From JAVBQL01 sp031549085 (GTDB lineage Bacteria > Spirochaetota > GWE2-31-10 > MWDO01): a stretch of DNA of 64,000 bases. Numbering within the stretch: position 1 is the stretch's first letter; every line of letters starts with the position of its first letter. Shown here piece after piece: positions 26,775 to 35,916 of the stretch. A model generated the notes under the pieces. It ran no database searches. It worked only from the letters and a program-made list of their open reading frames with translations, and was not told the origin of the DNA. The position numbers and the translations under genes were made by a program. The stretch is taken from contig JAVBQL010000011.1 of assembly GCA_031549085.1 (NCBI GenBank), positions 1 to 64,000 of the forward strand, given 5' to 3'.

Positions 26775-28262
26775 TTAATTCCATGAAAAACTCTCCCACA
26801 GATTTGCGCCTGTGCCTCTTTCGTCTTGAATAGTTGCGCCACCTTTAGATGTATCTTTATAGAATTTTGAGGAGGTGGTGCCTGCAGACCTACGTAAAGC
26901 CAAAGCAGTACCGCTAGTAGCTGTCTCTTTTCCATAAATCTCACAATTTGAAATAGTAGAAGTAGTGCCAGTCCCCCCCTGCACACCACAAACCCTTGTC
27001 GTTATGCTGGAACTACCAGCAGCACCGCCTATTGTTCCGCCAAAAATATCAATGATAGCACCATTATCAATGCCATAACAGTAGGCTGTTGCCGTACTAT
27101 TATTTGCTCCAACTATTGTTCCGCCTGTCATAAGCGCCGCATTAGAGGAGTTTGAGAATCCATAGACACTGGAGGCCGTGCTATTATTCACGCCAACTAT
27201 CGCTCCGCCAAAAATAGAGACTGTGTTGTCTGTGCCGCTCCCCAATATGCCATAACCATCAGTGGTTATAGTGATATTATCCCCACCAACTATTGTTCCG
27301 CCAAATATTGAGAGGGTAGAAAATGCTGAAATATATATTCCTTGACTCTTTTTTATGCTGTTACTATTTTTCGCTCCCGTTATAACCCCACCTCTTATAG
27401 TGGCGGTTTTAACACTATCAATCCCATAAGCAGCTGTAGTGATAGTAATATTATTGCTGCATCCCGTTATTGAACCATCAACAACAAGAAGTGTGCCATA
27501 ATTCTTTATTCCATATGCATCAACTACTGTGACAGTGCCAGAGGCTCCAACAATTGTCCCTGATAAAAATGAGAGTGTGGAGGCAGAGCCATTGTTGTAT
27601 ACACCATAAGCACTGGATGCCGCCATACCATCCAGCGCCGATATGTCACAGTTATCTATAGTTAGATCGCCACTATTATATATGCCATAGGCATAACTGT
27701 TATATATAGAGCCTTTGATATAAAGATTCTCTAGCATAAGCTTCGAGCCTGCTGCAACCGTTATACGCCCAGTGGTGCTGGTTGTGGCATTTAATACTCC
27801 GCCTATGGTACTCTTATCGCTAGTATTGTCACGCTCCCAGCTGCCATTAAAACCGCCCTTGATAGTGACCGGCACCGATGCTGTGATAGCAACCAGCTCA
27901 TTATATGCGCCGCTTGATAGGTATATGTTGTCATGCGAACTATCTATCATAGTAAGTGCCTTTGAGATTGTTTTTAGGGGAGCAGCAGGGCTTCCACTAT
28001 TGCTATCATTACCAGCCGTGGATACATATATAGGAAAAATTGTGGTGGTGGTTGAGCTTGTTGTAGATGAAGTTGTAGTGGTTGAGGAGGATGTGGTGGT
28101 GCCTGGGTCTATCGTTGAGGATGTTGTGCTGCTACCCTGTGCGGTGGTTGTGGTGTTACCCCCAGAGCCCTCTGTCCCGCTGCCATCAATAGAGGCGCAG
28201 GCAGCAATAAATATAATTAAAATTGAGACAATTGCCAATAAGCAACTTTTTTTAAACCTCAT
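26775..28262 (-). CDS. surface lipoprotein 3: Thr linker and beta-helix
   Basis: 495 residues. The conventional lipoprotein signal is MRFKKSCLLAIVSILIIFIAAC, Cys near residue 22. A Gly/Ser/Thr stretch and a Thr/Ser linker (about 25-76) follow with no GTW domain. The DUF1565-like beta-helix starts YVSTAGNDSNSGSPAAPL, with SSGAYNELVAI. Repeats of the type AYGVYNNGSASTLSFLSGTI follow. The C-terminus FYKDTSKGGATIQDERG...LWESFSWN is a diverged form of the family ending. The gene is divergent from the 28624 gene. It is more distant from copies 1 and 2 than they are from each other. Confidence 0.83.
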   Translation of the reverse strand: MRFKKSCLLAIVSILIIFIAACASIDGSGTEGSGGNTTTTAQGSSTTSSTIDPGTTTSSSTTTTSSTTSSTTTTIFPIYVSTAGNDSNSGSPAAPLKTISKALTMIDSSHDNIYLSSGAYNELVAITASVPVTIKGGFNGSWERDNTSDKSTIGGVLNATTSTTGRITVAAGSKLMLENLYIKGSIYNSYAYGIYNSGDLTIDNCDISALDGMAASSAYGVYNNGSASTLSFLSGTIVGASGTVTVVDAYGIKNYGTLLVVDGSITGCSNNITITTAAYGIDSVKTATIRGGVITGAKNSNSIKKSQGIYISAFSTLSIFGGTIVGGDNITITTDGYGILGSGTDNTVSIFGGAIVGVNNSTASSVYGFSNSSNAALMTGGTIVGANNSTATAYCYGIDNGAIIDIFGGTIGGAAGSSSITTRVCGVQGGTGTTSTISNCEIYGKETATSGTALALRRSAGTTSSKFYKDTSKGGATIQDERGTGANLWESFSWN

Positions 28263-28490
28263 AAAATATTTCCTTTATATTTACAAAATGTATAATATAG
28301 TAATATAGATCAAAGTTACAGTAATAAATTATATATCAAATTATAAATATGTCAAAAAATATTTAAAAAATAAAAAAATAAATTTATTTTTAATAAAATT
28401 TAGCCCTAATTAAACAAAAAAGAGCTATATAGCTTTTTTTTAAATAATTATTTTTTTTTAATTTTTTTTTAAAAAAAATTACCATTATTA

Positions 28491-28519
28491 TTGACAATAG
28501 CCTGATTGAGTAATATAAT
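28491..28519 (+). promoter_or_regulatory. consensus promoter of surface lipoprotein 4
   Basis: TTGACA (28491-28496), 17 bases, TATAAT (28514-28519): both hexamers are perfect. A long A/T tract (about 28440-28480) lies just upstream, as an UP element would. The 28263-28490 stretch otherwise holds only A/T-rich spacer. Confidence 0.8.
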
Positions 28520-28623
28520 TTATTATGGATAGTTGTATATTTAAGTAACAACTTATATAATAAAAAAGTTTACTCTACATCAAATGAAGCGTTTTTTTAA
28601 ACCCTTATAAATAGGAGTCCAAC

Positions 28624-31600
28624 ATTAGAAAGGCAATTTTATTATCTATTATAATAGTTATATCAATTTTTTTCTCATGCAGCTTGATGCACTACTTTGA
28701 TGATGGGATGTTTGATGAGGTCAAGAATAGCGATTTTACAAACGGGCAGATAGATAATGAAGAGCCATTTGGACTAAAAGTAGAGAGCGTAGTCTTTAGA
28801 GCGGCTAAAAATAGTAATTTAACTAGTGATGTAGCTGCAACAAAGATGGAAGGTGAGGTCACAAATTATGTAGCAAGTTTTGATCCTGCTATAGGCATCG
28901 ACCTTGATAACTTGATTGTAACCATAACCTTCAAAAATGGGGATCTATACTATGGAAGCAGTGCAGGTCTTTTGCTTGCTTCGTCTGACGAATCCCCTTT
29001 TGATGATGAGGTTAGAAGCTTTTCTCAAATACAAAATTACTATCTACAAAGTTCTGATAATAGCCTGGAGGTCACTAGACTTGACTTCAACATATCTGCA
29101 AACGCCAATAGGCATGACTACTATGTCAGCAGCAGCTCTAGCATTGGGTTTGATCCTCCTGACGGAAGCATGGAGAAGCCATATAGGACAATAACTGAAG
29201 CTTTGGAATATATTAATAACAACCATACAAATGATAATCAAGAGGTTAATGTACATGTAGCTACTGGCACATATGGTGCCGCCACTGGTGATGAAGATAT
29301 AAATCCTGATCACTTTGATAATGATAATTATGGTTTGGTGCATCCAGCAAATATAAATATTATTGGCGGGTATGACACCAGCTGGCAACCTTCAAACAAC
29401 AGATCTGAATTTAAAAGCGCTCTTGAGCTGGGCTCTGGGCTTAATGTAACAATAGAGAACTTTGATATTACATCTGGGCTCTCTAATGAATCCAAACTTG
29501 AACTTAAAAGCTGTACTGTAAATTCTTCAGCAACAGCTTTCTCAGACTCCAAAGCTACTCTATATAATGGAGAATATGGTAATCTTACCATGAGTGATAG
29601 CTCTGTAAATGGGGGGATTATTTCTAGTAGTGCTGTTACAGCGATAAGAAATAGAGGAAAACTTACTGTTGGAGCAGGTGTAGTGATATGTGGCATTGTG
29701 GAGAGTACTATTATTACCACTCCCCCACTTGATTCCTCATATGGAATAGATAATGTTAGTGGAACTGTGACTGTCAATAGTAGCGCTGCAATATATGGAG
29801 TAATGAGTCATAATGTGCCTGGTAACAATATTCGTGTTAAATATGCTCATGGTATAAGAAATGGATATGATAGCGCTAGTGGCGCTCTTACTATCAATGA
29901 TGGCGCTATCTATGGAGCATCTGGAGATGGCGTTACTGTTGGCGATGCCTATGCAATACAGAATAACAATAGCTCTGCCATTGAAATTCTTGGAGGAAAG
30001 CTTTGTGGTATAGCTAATAATGCCAAATCAACAGAGACTATTGGCAATGGAAATCTTCCTGAAGGAGTTTTTGGTATATTTACATATGGTGGCACTATCA
30101 ATATCAGTGGTGGGGAGATCTATGGAGCAAATGGAGGGGGTAATATGAACTACAATGCGATGGGCATATACAGCAACTCTGCCTCATCTTCAATAACTAT
30201 CTCTGGCGGAAAAATCTATGGAGCATATGATAATGTTGGAACAATAAATAAGATAGCTTATGGAATAAATTATGGAATAAATGAGGGAGGAAAATATGGT
30301 GGCGGCACTTCATCAATTAGTCTTATGAGTGAGACTCCAAATGGCATCACTGTTGTTGGCTGCAAGGGGAATGCCCTTCCAACAGGAGGAGCGATAGGCA
30401 TAAATGATACTGTTGCAGGTTCTGGGACATTGACACTCAACATTGAAAATGCAATCGTAACAGGCTTTGAAGGGAGTGCTAATATTGAAAGCACTGTAAC
30501 CGCAACCACAAATATATATGGTATAAGACTTGGTACTCGTCCTAATCCCCCATCATCAGATGGATTACTTAATCAAAAAATAAATGGTACTATAAAAGAT
30601 AGCAAAATAAAAGGTAGTTCAGGGACTATAATTAAGACCACTACCGCTAACATAGATTTAACTGGTATATATATAAATACTAATGATGCTTACTACCCAG
30701 ATAACTCTCCTTTCAATATAAGTGGTTCAATAATTGAGGCTGGAACTTTGGAGAGAACTGTGAGCAGTGCCTACACCTCTGGAGAGGTAAACATAAATGC
30801 AGTTGAGGTTGGTGTAATAAATACAACAATAACAGATTGTGATGTAAAATCTGCTGTAATACAAAATAGCAATCCTGTACCATTTGCAACAATATGTGTG
30901 ACAATTTCAAGTCTAACAGTTAAAAATAGTACAATCCGAGCAATTAATGAAAGTGGTAGTATTGTATCAAAAAATCAAAATAGCATTATTGCCAGTGCAC
31001 AATCAAACAGAAAAATTGAGATAATTGGAAATACAATAGAGGGAGGTGTTGCAATAGTAGGTTCTATCCCTACACTAAACATACATCGCAACAAAATATT
31101 TGTCAAAAATAGCAATGAGAAAGGGCTTGATTTAATATATAACTCAGCTAACAATAAATTTAATATATACAACAATATTATTTACACTGATGGAGCCAAT
31201 TCTCAGCCGGTATATATAGGTACTGGTGTTATTCCTTTTTTTGCAGCAGATAACAATAATTTCAACGTTATAGGAAACACACTTATCACTACACACAACA
31301 GTGTTGTAAATATAAGTGATGTTTCAGCTGATCATAGGGTAGATAACATAGCCTTTATCAACAACATTTTTTATACACTGGATAGTTCGACAGCAATAAC
31401 AGGTTCAAAAAAATTTAACTATCTGGACAATAATGCTGTTGCAAAAGCTAATCTTTTTCTAGATGATGGTGCTGCAGGCACTGTTGACAATGTTAATAGC
31501 AGCACTATTGGTACTTATGCCAATAGTTCAGCACCAGCAGGTAACATTAGCGTTACAAGTATGACTTTTGAAGATGTATCAGCAGTAGGCTCTATCAACT

Positions 31601-31809
31601 TTGCTGCTTTCAAAACAGCAACATTTATGCCTACATCATCTCCAAGTATTAAGGCAGCCGGAAAATCTTTTGACATTAATGAGATGAGTAGTAATGGATA
31701 TGGCGAGGAGGTTGGAAAGTATATTATTAATAATTCACTTCAAAATTATACTGGCACTAGACTTAACCCTTCAACCATAGGGGCTATTGAGATAACCGAT
31801 CCTCTCTAG
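28624..31809 (+). CDS. surface lipoprotein 4: large beta-helix protein with an AUU start
   Basis: 1061 residues if read from ATT at 28624. That codon lies 6 bases after AGGAG (28613-28617) and gives a full lipoprotein signal (RKAILLSIIIVISIFFSC after the start). An in-frame TAG at 28612 closes the frame upstream, and no ATG, GTG or TTG occurs before the Cys. A start at the later TTG/ATG (28684/28687) would drop the signal and has no ribosome site. After about 140 residues of unrecognised sequence comes a DUF1565-like segment (YYVSSSSSIGFDPPDGSMEKP). Parallel beta-helix repeats then run to the C-terminus (NISGGEIYGANGGG and similar). It lacks the Thr linker and the FYKGT ending of its neighbours. 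Likely an exposed or secreted adhesin-like protein. Confidence 0.8.
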   Translation: MRKAILLSIIIVISIFFSCSLMHYFDDGMFDEVKNSDFTNGQIDNEEPFGLKVESVVFRAAKNSNLTSDVAATKMEGEVTNYVASFDPAIGIDLDNLIVTITFKNGDLYYGSSAGLLLASSDESPFDDEVRSFSQIQNYYLQSSDNSLEVTRLDFNISANANRHDYYVSSSSSIGFDPPDGSMEKPYRTITEALEYINNNHTNDNQEVNVHVATGTYGAATGDEDINPDHFDNDNYGLVHPANINIIGGYDTSWQPSNNRSEFKSALELGSGLNVTIENFDITSGLSNESKLELKSCTVNSSATAFSDSKATLYNGEYGNLTMSDSSVNGGIISSSAVTAIRNRGKLTVGAGVVICGIVESTIITTPPLDSSYGIDNVSGTVTVNSSAAIYGVMSHNVPGNNIRVKYAHGIRNGYDSASGALTINDGAIYGASGDGVTVGDAYAIQNNNSSAIEILGGKLCGIANNAKSTETIGNGNLPEGVFGIFTYGGTINISGGEIYGANGGGNMNYNAMGIYSNSASSSITISGGKIYGAYDNVGTINKIAYGINYGINEGGKYGGGTSSISLMSETPNGITVVGCKGNALPTGGAIGINDTVAGSGTLTLNIENAIVTGFEGSANIESTVTATTNIYGIRLGTRPNPPSSDGLLNQKINGTIKDSKIKGSSGTIIKTTTANIDLTGIYINTNDAYYPDNSPFNISGSIIEAGTLERTVSSAYTSGEVNINAVEVGVINTTITDCDVKSAVIQNSNPVPFATICVTISSLTVKNSTIRAINESGSIVSKNQNSIIASAQSNRKIEIIGNTIEGGVAIVGSIPTLNIHRNKIFVKNSNEKGLDLIYNSANNKFNIYNNIIYTDGANSQPVYIGTGVIPFFAADNNNFNVIGNTLITTHNSVVNISDVSADHRVDNIAFINNIFYTLDSSTAITGSKKFNYLDNNAVAKANLFLDDGAAGTVDNVNSSTIGTYANSSAPAGNISVTSMTFEDVSAVGSINFAAFKTATFMPTSSPSIKAAGKSFDINEMSSNGYGEEVGKYIINNSLQNYTGTRLNPSTIGAIEITDPL

Positions 31810-31850
31810 TTGGAAGGGTAATTCTTACAATATAATAGATTAAAAATAGG

Positions 31851-31883
31851 AAGAGGCTGTTTAACAAACAGCCTCTTTTTTTT
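31851..31883. terminator. shared terminator between surface lipoproteins 4 and 5
   Basis: AAGAGGCTGTTT / AAACAGCCTCTT hairpin followed by nine T residues on the plus strand. It lies between two convergent genes. Confidence 0.88.
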
Positions 31884-31913
31884 TGAGCCACTTTTTAAAT
31901 TAAAGGTTATTTT

Positions 31914-32981
31914 TTATGGGGTGTCCCAAAAGCTATTATCATTCCAAATGTTTGTACCATCACCTTTTATATTTTCAATAGTTGCAGGGCCAATCGTGCC
32001 TTGATAGAATTTGGCAGAGCCATTCCTCTGCAACACAATTATACCGCTGTTTGTTGTAACAGTTGACTCTTTTCCATATATACTGCAGTTTGATATAGTC
32101 ACTATACCATTAGAATTACGAACACCATAAGCGCGACTATTTAGACTAGCATTACCAGCTCCTCCCGTTATTATGCCACCATTGATAGTGAGTGTACCAA
32201 AATTATCAATACTATAAGCAGACATACCTACACTAGCAGTACCAGCTGCTCCTGTTATTGTACCGCTATTTATAGTAAGCATACTACCATTATTATAAAC
32301 ACCATAAGCATAATCGCTTATACTACCACTCTCCATCGCTACAATATCACAATTATCTATAGCCATATTTCCATTGTTTACTACTCCATAGGCATACAGA
32401 TAACCATAAGCATCATTATAATATAGCACTCCCTTTACATCAAGGTTCTCAAGTGTTACTTTAGTACCTGCTATAGTAGTTATACGGCCAGTCTTATTTT
32501 CCGTAGGATTTGGCCCATTTATAGTACTTTTGTTGTTGACGTTTGCTCTTACCCAGCTAACATTGTAGCCACCCTTTATAGTAAAAGGTGTAGTTGTCTC
32601 AATATTGATTAGCTCACTGTATGTCCCTGTTGCTATGTAGATGACATTTCTTGAACTGCTTACCATGGTAACCGCCTTTGAAATTGTTTTAACTGGCATT
32701 GTTGGGTTTCCATTATTGCTGTCGCTACCAGCAGTGGAGACATATATTGCTGGTGCGATTGTTGTTGATGTAGTACTTGATGTTGAAGTAGTGCTTGTAG
32801 TGCTCGTTGTTAATGTAGTACTTGTTGTGGATATAGTGCTTGTTGTGGATGTACTATTTGATGATTTATCATTATCACCAGTATCCTCATTTACTGCACA
32901 TGATACAATACCAATAAACAACGCTGCTACAGCAATAAAAAAGATAAAATTTTTAACCTTATTCGAATTCCTTGAACTCAC
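31914..32981 (-). CDS. surface lipoprotein 5: short beta-helix form
   Basis: 355 residues, GTG start at 32981 after a GGGAGG ribosome site. Lipoprotein signal with Cys at about residue 28 (VAALFIGIVSC). A Thr/Ser linker (about 40-75) is followed by the family domain YVSTAGSDSNNGNPTMPV and ATGTYSELINI. Only three or four beta-helix repeats follow (SAYSIDNFGTLTINGGIITG and similar). The ending is FYQGTIGPATIENIKGDG...WNDNSFWD. It is the shortest member of the family and has no GTW domain. Upstream sequence is AT-rich with no obvious regulatory RNA. Confidence 0.83.
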   Translation of the reverse strand: MSSRNSNKVKNFIFFIAVAALFIGIVSCAVNEDTGDNDKSSNSTSTTSTISTTSTTLTTSTTSTTSTSSTTSTTIAPAIYVSTAGSDSNNGNPTMPVKTISKAVTMVSSSRNVIYIATGTYSELINIETTTPFTIKGGYNVSWVRANVNNKSTINGPNPTENKTGRITTIAGTKVTLENLDVKGVLYYNDAYGYLYAYGVVNNGNMAIDNCDIVAMESGSISDYAYGVYNNGSMLTINSGTITGAAGTASVGMSAYSIDNFGTLTINGGIITGGAGNASLNSRAYGVRNSNGIVTISNCSIYGKESTVTTNSGIIVLQRNGSAKFYQGTIGPATIENIKGDGTNIWNDNSFWDTP

Positions 32982-33009
32982 GAAATATCCTCCCTAAAAT
33001 ATAATTCGT

Positions 33010-33440
33010 TAAATATAATAAAAAACTTTTAGTATAATATTTTTATTAGTACAGTTTAATATATATTAAAACTTATACTCCATAAATATAATATCAATAT
33101 TATTATAAACTATAATTAAAATAAGTCAAGATAGTTAATTAAAACATATAAATTATTTTTTATTAAATAACTTAAATAATAATACTATAAAAACGAATAT
33201 ACAATATATATTTAAATAAATATAACTAATATTTTTTAAAATTTATATTTTATAAAAATATTATTTAAAAAATCATAAATATTATGAAATAGTAAATTAA
33301 GAATATTTAAGAAAACTAATGATTTTAGCAAAAAATAAATAAAAGCAAAATCATAAAAAAAGAGTAGCATTTTGTATTATAAAAATGTATAATGGCATAA
33401 AAATAGAGCCTATCAAATATAAGACAAAAACTTTCTGAGT
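33010..33440. other. extremely AT-rich spacer before hydC
   Basis: About 430 bases of A/T tracts between divergent genes, with no ORF or hairpin that stands out. A TATAAT at 33388-33393 is the best -10 candidate for the hyd operon, but the -35 (TAGCAT) is weak. Confidence 0.5.
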
Positions 33441-33456
33441 TTTAAGGAGGATTAAA

Positions 33457-33972
33457 TTGGCTTGTTCTGAAAACACAACTTGCGAGAATCTATTTGTAAA
33501 AGATTTTTACGACAGATTGGACGAATTTATCGATGGACTTCACATCGACCTAAAGGATAAGAGAAGGAGGGGAAATCTTATACAGATACTGCACAAGGCA
33601 CAACACATATTTGGCTATCTCCCTGAAGAAGTTCAAGTTCATATATCCAAAAAAATAAATGTACCACACTCTCAAATATCTGGCATCATAAGTTTCTACA
33701 ATTTCTTCACAACAAAACCAAAAGGAAAAAATAAGATTGCGATATGTATGGGTACTGCATGCTTTGTTAAGGGCGCTGCAGAGGTGCTTGAGGAGTTCGA
33801 AAAACAGGTTGGCATCAAGGCTGGTGAGGTCTCTACAGATGGCGAGTTTTCCATCGACGTTGTTAGATGTATAGGTGCGTGCGGTTTGGCGCCAGTTCTT
33901 ACAATAAACGATAAGGTTTATGGAAAGATAACAAAAAATGAAGTAAAAGATATATTGTCAAACTATAAATAA
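33457..33972 (+). CDS. hydC: NAD-linked hydrogenase subunit HydC (NuoE-like)
   Basis: 171-residue thioredoxin-fold [2Fe-2S] protein, NuoE family. A helical N-terminal domain (residues 1-85) precedes the cluster ligands C97 and C102 (CMGTACF) and C138 and C142 (CIGACGLAPV). It starts with TTG at 33457, placed 7 bases after a perfect AAGGAGG; no nearby ATG fits. It is the first gene of hydC-hydB-hydA (20- and 16-base gaps). In such trimers HydC passes electrons between HydB and HydA. Confidence 0.93.
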   Translation: MACSENTTCENLFVKDFYDRLDEFIDGLHIDLKDKRRRGNLIQILHKAQHIFGYLPEEVQVHISKKINVPHSQISGIISFYNFFTTKPKGKNKIAICMGTACFVKGAAEVLEEFEKQVGIKAGEVSTDGEFSIDVVRCIGACGLAPVLTINDKVYGKITKNEVKDILSNYK

Positions 33973-33992
33973 TTTAATGAGGTTAAAGAGTT

Positions 33993-35900
33993 ATGGAAAA
34001 GATAAAAACTTATGATGATCTAAAGAACAAATATAGATCACTCGTATCACTTTTGGCCCTAAGAGATATTCAAGACCCTGAAGTAAAAAAAGATATAGAG
34101 AACGCAAAAGCATCTGCAAACGCAGCAGATATATTGGTCTGCGGCGGAACGGGTTGTATGTCCTCTGACAGCTTTGATATTGTAAGCAATATCAAAAAGG
34201 AGCTTGAAAAAAATGGCTTGGATAAAAATGTAGAGGTGATGAAGACTGGCTGTTTTGGTTTCTGTGAAAAGGGGCCTATTGTTCTGGTATCCCCTGACAA
34301 CACCTTCTATGTAGAGGTAAAGCCATCTGATGCAGCTGAGATTGTAGAGTCTCACATTAAGAACAAGCAAAAAGTTGATAGACTTATATATGAAGAACCA
34401 TTAACAAAAAAGAAGATAGATACTCAACATGAGATGCCATTCTACAAGAAGCAGATGCGTATTGCACTGCAAAATTGTGGTATCATAAACCCAGAAAAAG
34501 CAGAGGAGTACCTTGCAACAAAGGGTTTCCAAGCATTGGCAAAGTGTCTCTTTGAGATGACTCCAGAGGCAACCATAGATTTAGTAAAAAAATCTGGTCT
34601 AAAAGGCCGAGGTGGTGCTGGATTCCTAACTGGACTAAAGTGGGAGCTTACAAGAAAAAATGCAAGTGACCAAAAATATATTATCTGTAACGCCGATGAG
34701 GGTGACCCAGGTGCATTTATGGATAGGTCAATCTTAGAGGGAGATCCTTGTTCTGTACTTGAAGCTATGGCAATTGCTGGTTATTCAATTGGTTCAAATG
34801 TTGGATATATCTACATCAGAGCAGAGTATCCACTTGCTATATCAAGACTATTGATTGCAATTGATGAGCTTCATGAGATGGGGCTTTTAGGCAAAAATAT
34901 AATGGGAAGCGGGTTTGACTTTGATATAGAGTTGAAATATGGTGCTGGTGCATTTGTCTGCGGTGAGGAGACGGCTCTTATACACTCAGTAGAGGGAAAG
35001 AGAGGAGAGCCAACAAGCAAGCCTCCATTCCCTGCTCAAAGCGGGCTTTGGGAAAAACCAACCTCAGTAAACAACGTTGAGACACTTGCAAACATCCCAA
35101 AGATCATATTAAAAGGTGCTGATTGGTATAATAAAATAGGTACGGAGAATTCAAAAGGGACAAAAGTTTTCGCTTTGGCTGGAAAAATCAACAATGTTGG
35201 ATTGGTTGAAGTTCCAATGGGAACAACACTTAGAGAGATAATCTATGACATAGGCGGCGGAATTAAGGGCGGCAAAGAGTTTAAAGCTGTTCAAACAGGC
35301 GGTCCATCAGGTGGATGTATCACAAAAGAGAATCTTGATACTCCAATTACATATGAAAATCTAACTGCAATCGGTTCTATGATGGGATCAGGCGGAATGA
35401 TTGTTATGGATGAAGATAACTGTATGGTTGATGTTGCGAAGTTCTACCTTGAATTTACAAATGATGAGAGCTGCGGAAAGTGTACTCCTTGTAGAGTTGG
35501 AAACAAGAGATTGTATGAACTTTTAGAGTCCATTACAGATGGAAAAGCAGAAGCTAATGTATTGGAACAACTTGATGTATTAACATCCACTATAAGCAAA
35601 GCAAGTCTTTGTGCTTTAGGTCAAACAGCTCCAAACCCTGTAATTTCTACAATGAGATTCTTTAGAGATGAGTATGAAGAGCACGTTAAGGAACATAAAT
35701 GTAGATCAAGTGTTTGTAAAAAGCTAATGAAATATACAATAAATGATAAGTGTGTTGGCTGTACACTCTGTGCTAAAAACTGCCCAGTAACATGTATTTC
35801 AGGAAAAGTAAAAGAGAAGCACTTTATTGATCAAGAGAAGTGTATAAAATGCGGTGTTTGTATGACTAAATGTAAATTTGGTGCTATAGATTTGGCTTAA
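33993..35900 (+). CDS. hydB: NAD-linked hydrogenase subunit HydB (NuoF-like)
   Basis: 635-residue flavoprotein subunit. An N-terminal thioredoxin-like [2Fe-2S] domain (CGGTGC and TGCFGFC, residues 50-100) is followed by the NuoF core. The FMN site GRGGAGFLTGLKW is near 204 and the NAD-binding loop GEETALIHSVEGKRGEP near 322. A [4Fe-4S] motif SCGKCTPCRVGN lies near 492. The C-terminal 2x[4Fe-4S] ferredoxin domain (CVGCTLCAKNC, CIKCGVCMTKC) spans about 586-632. This domain order is that of HydB from electron-bifurcating hydrogenases (Thermotoga type), which couple NADH and reduced ferredoxin to H2. Confidence 0.95.
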   Translation: MEKIKTYDDLKNKYRSLVSLLALRDIQDPEVKKDIENAKASANAADILVCGGTGCMSSDSFDIVSNIKKELEKNGLDKNVEVMKTGCFGFCEKGPIVLVSPDNTFYVEVKPSDAAEIVESHIKNKQKVDRLIYEEPLTKKKIDTQHEMPFYKKQMRIALQNCGIINPEKAEEYLATKGFQALAKCLFEMTPEATIDLVKKSGLKGRGGAGFLTGLKWELTRKNASDQKYIICNADEGDPGAFMDRSILEGDPCSVLEAMAIAGYSIGSNVGYIYIRAEYPLAISRLLIAIDELHEMGLLGKNIMGSGFDFDIELKYGAGAFVCGEETALIHSVEGKRGEPTSKPPFPAQSGLWEKPTSVNNVETLANIPKIILKGADWYNKIGTENSKGTKVFALAGKINNVGLVEVPMGTTLREIIYDIGGGIKGGKEFKAVQTGGPSGGCITKENLDTPITYENLTAIGSMMGSGGMIVMDEDNCMVDVAKFYLEFTNDESCGKCTPCRVGNKRLYELLESITDGKAEANVLEQLDVLTSTISKASLCALGQTAPNPVISTMRFFRDEYEEHVKEHKCRSSVCKKLMKYTINDKCVGCTLCAKNCPVTCISGKVKEKHFIDQEKCIKCGVCMTKCKFGAIDLA

Positions 35901-35916
35901 AATTTAGGAGGATGTA

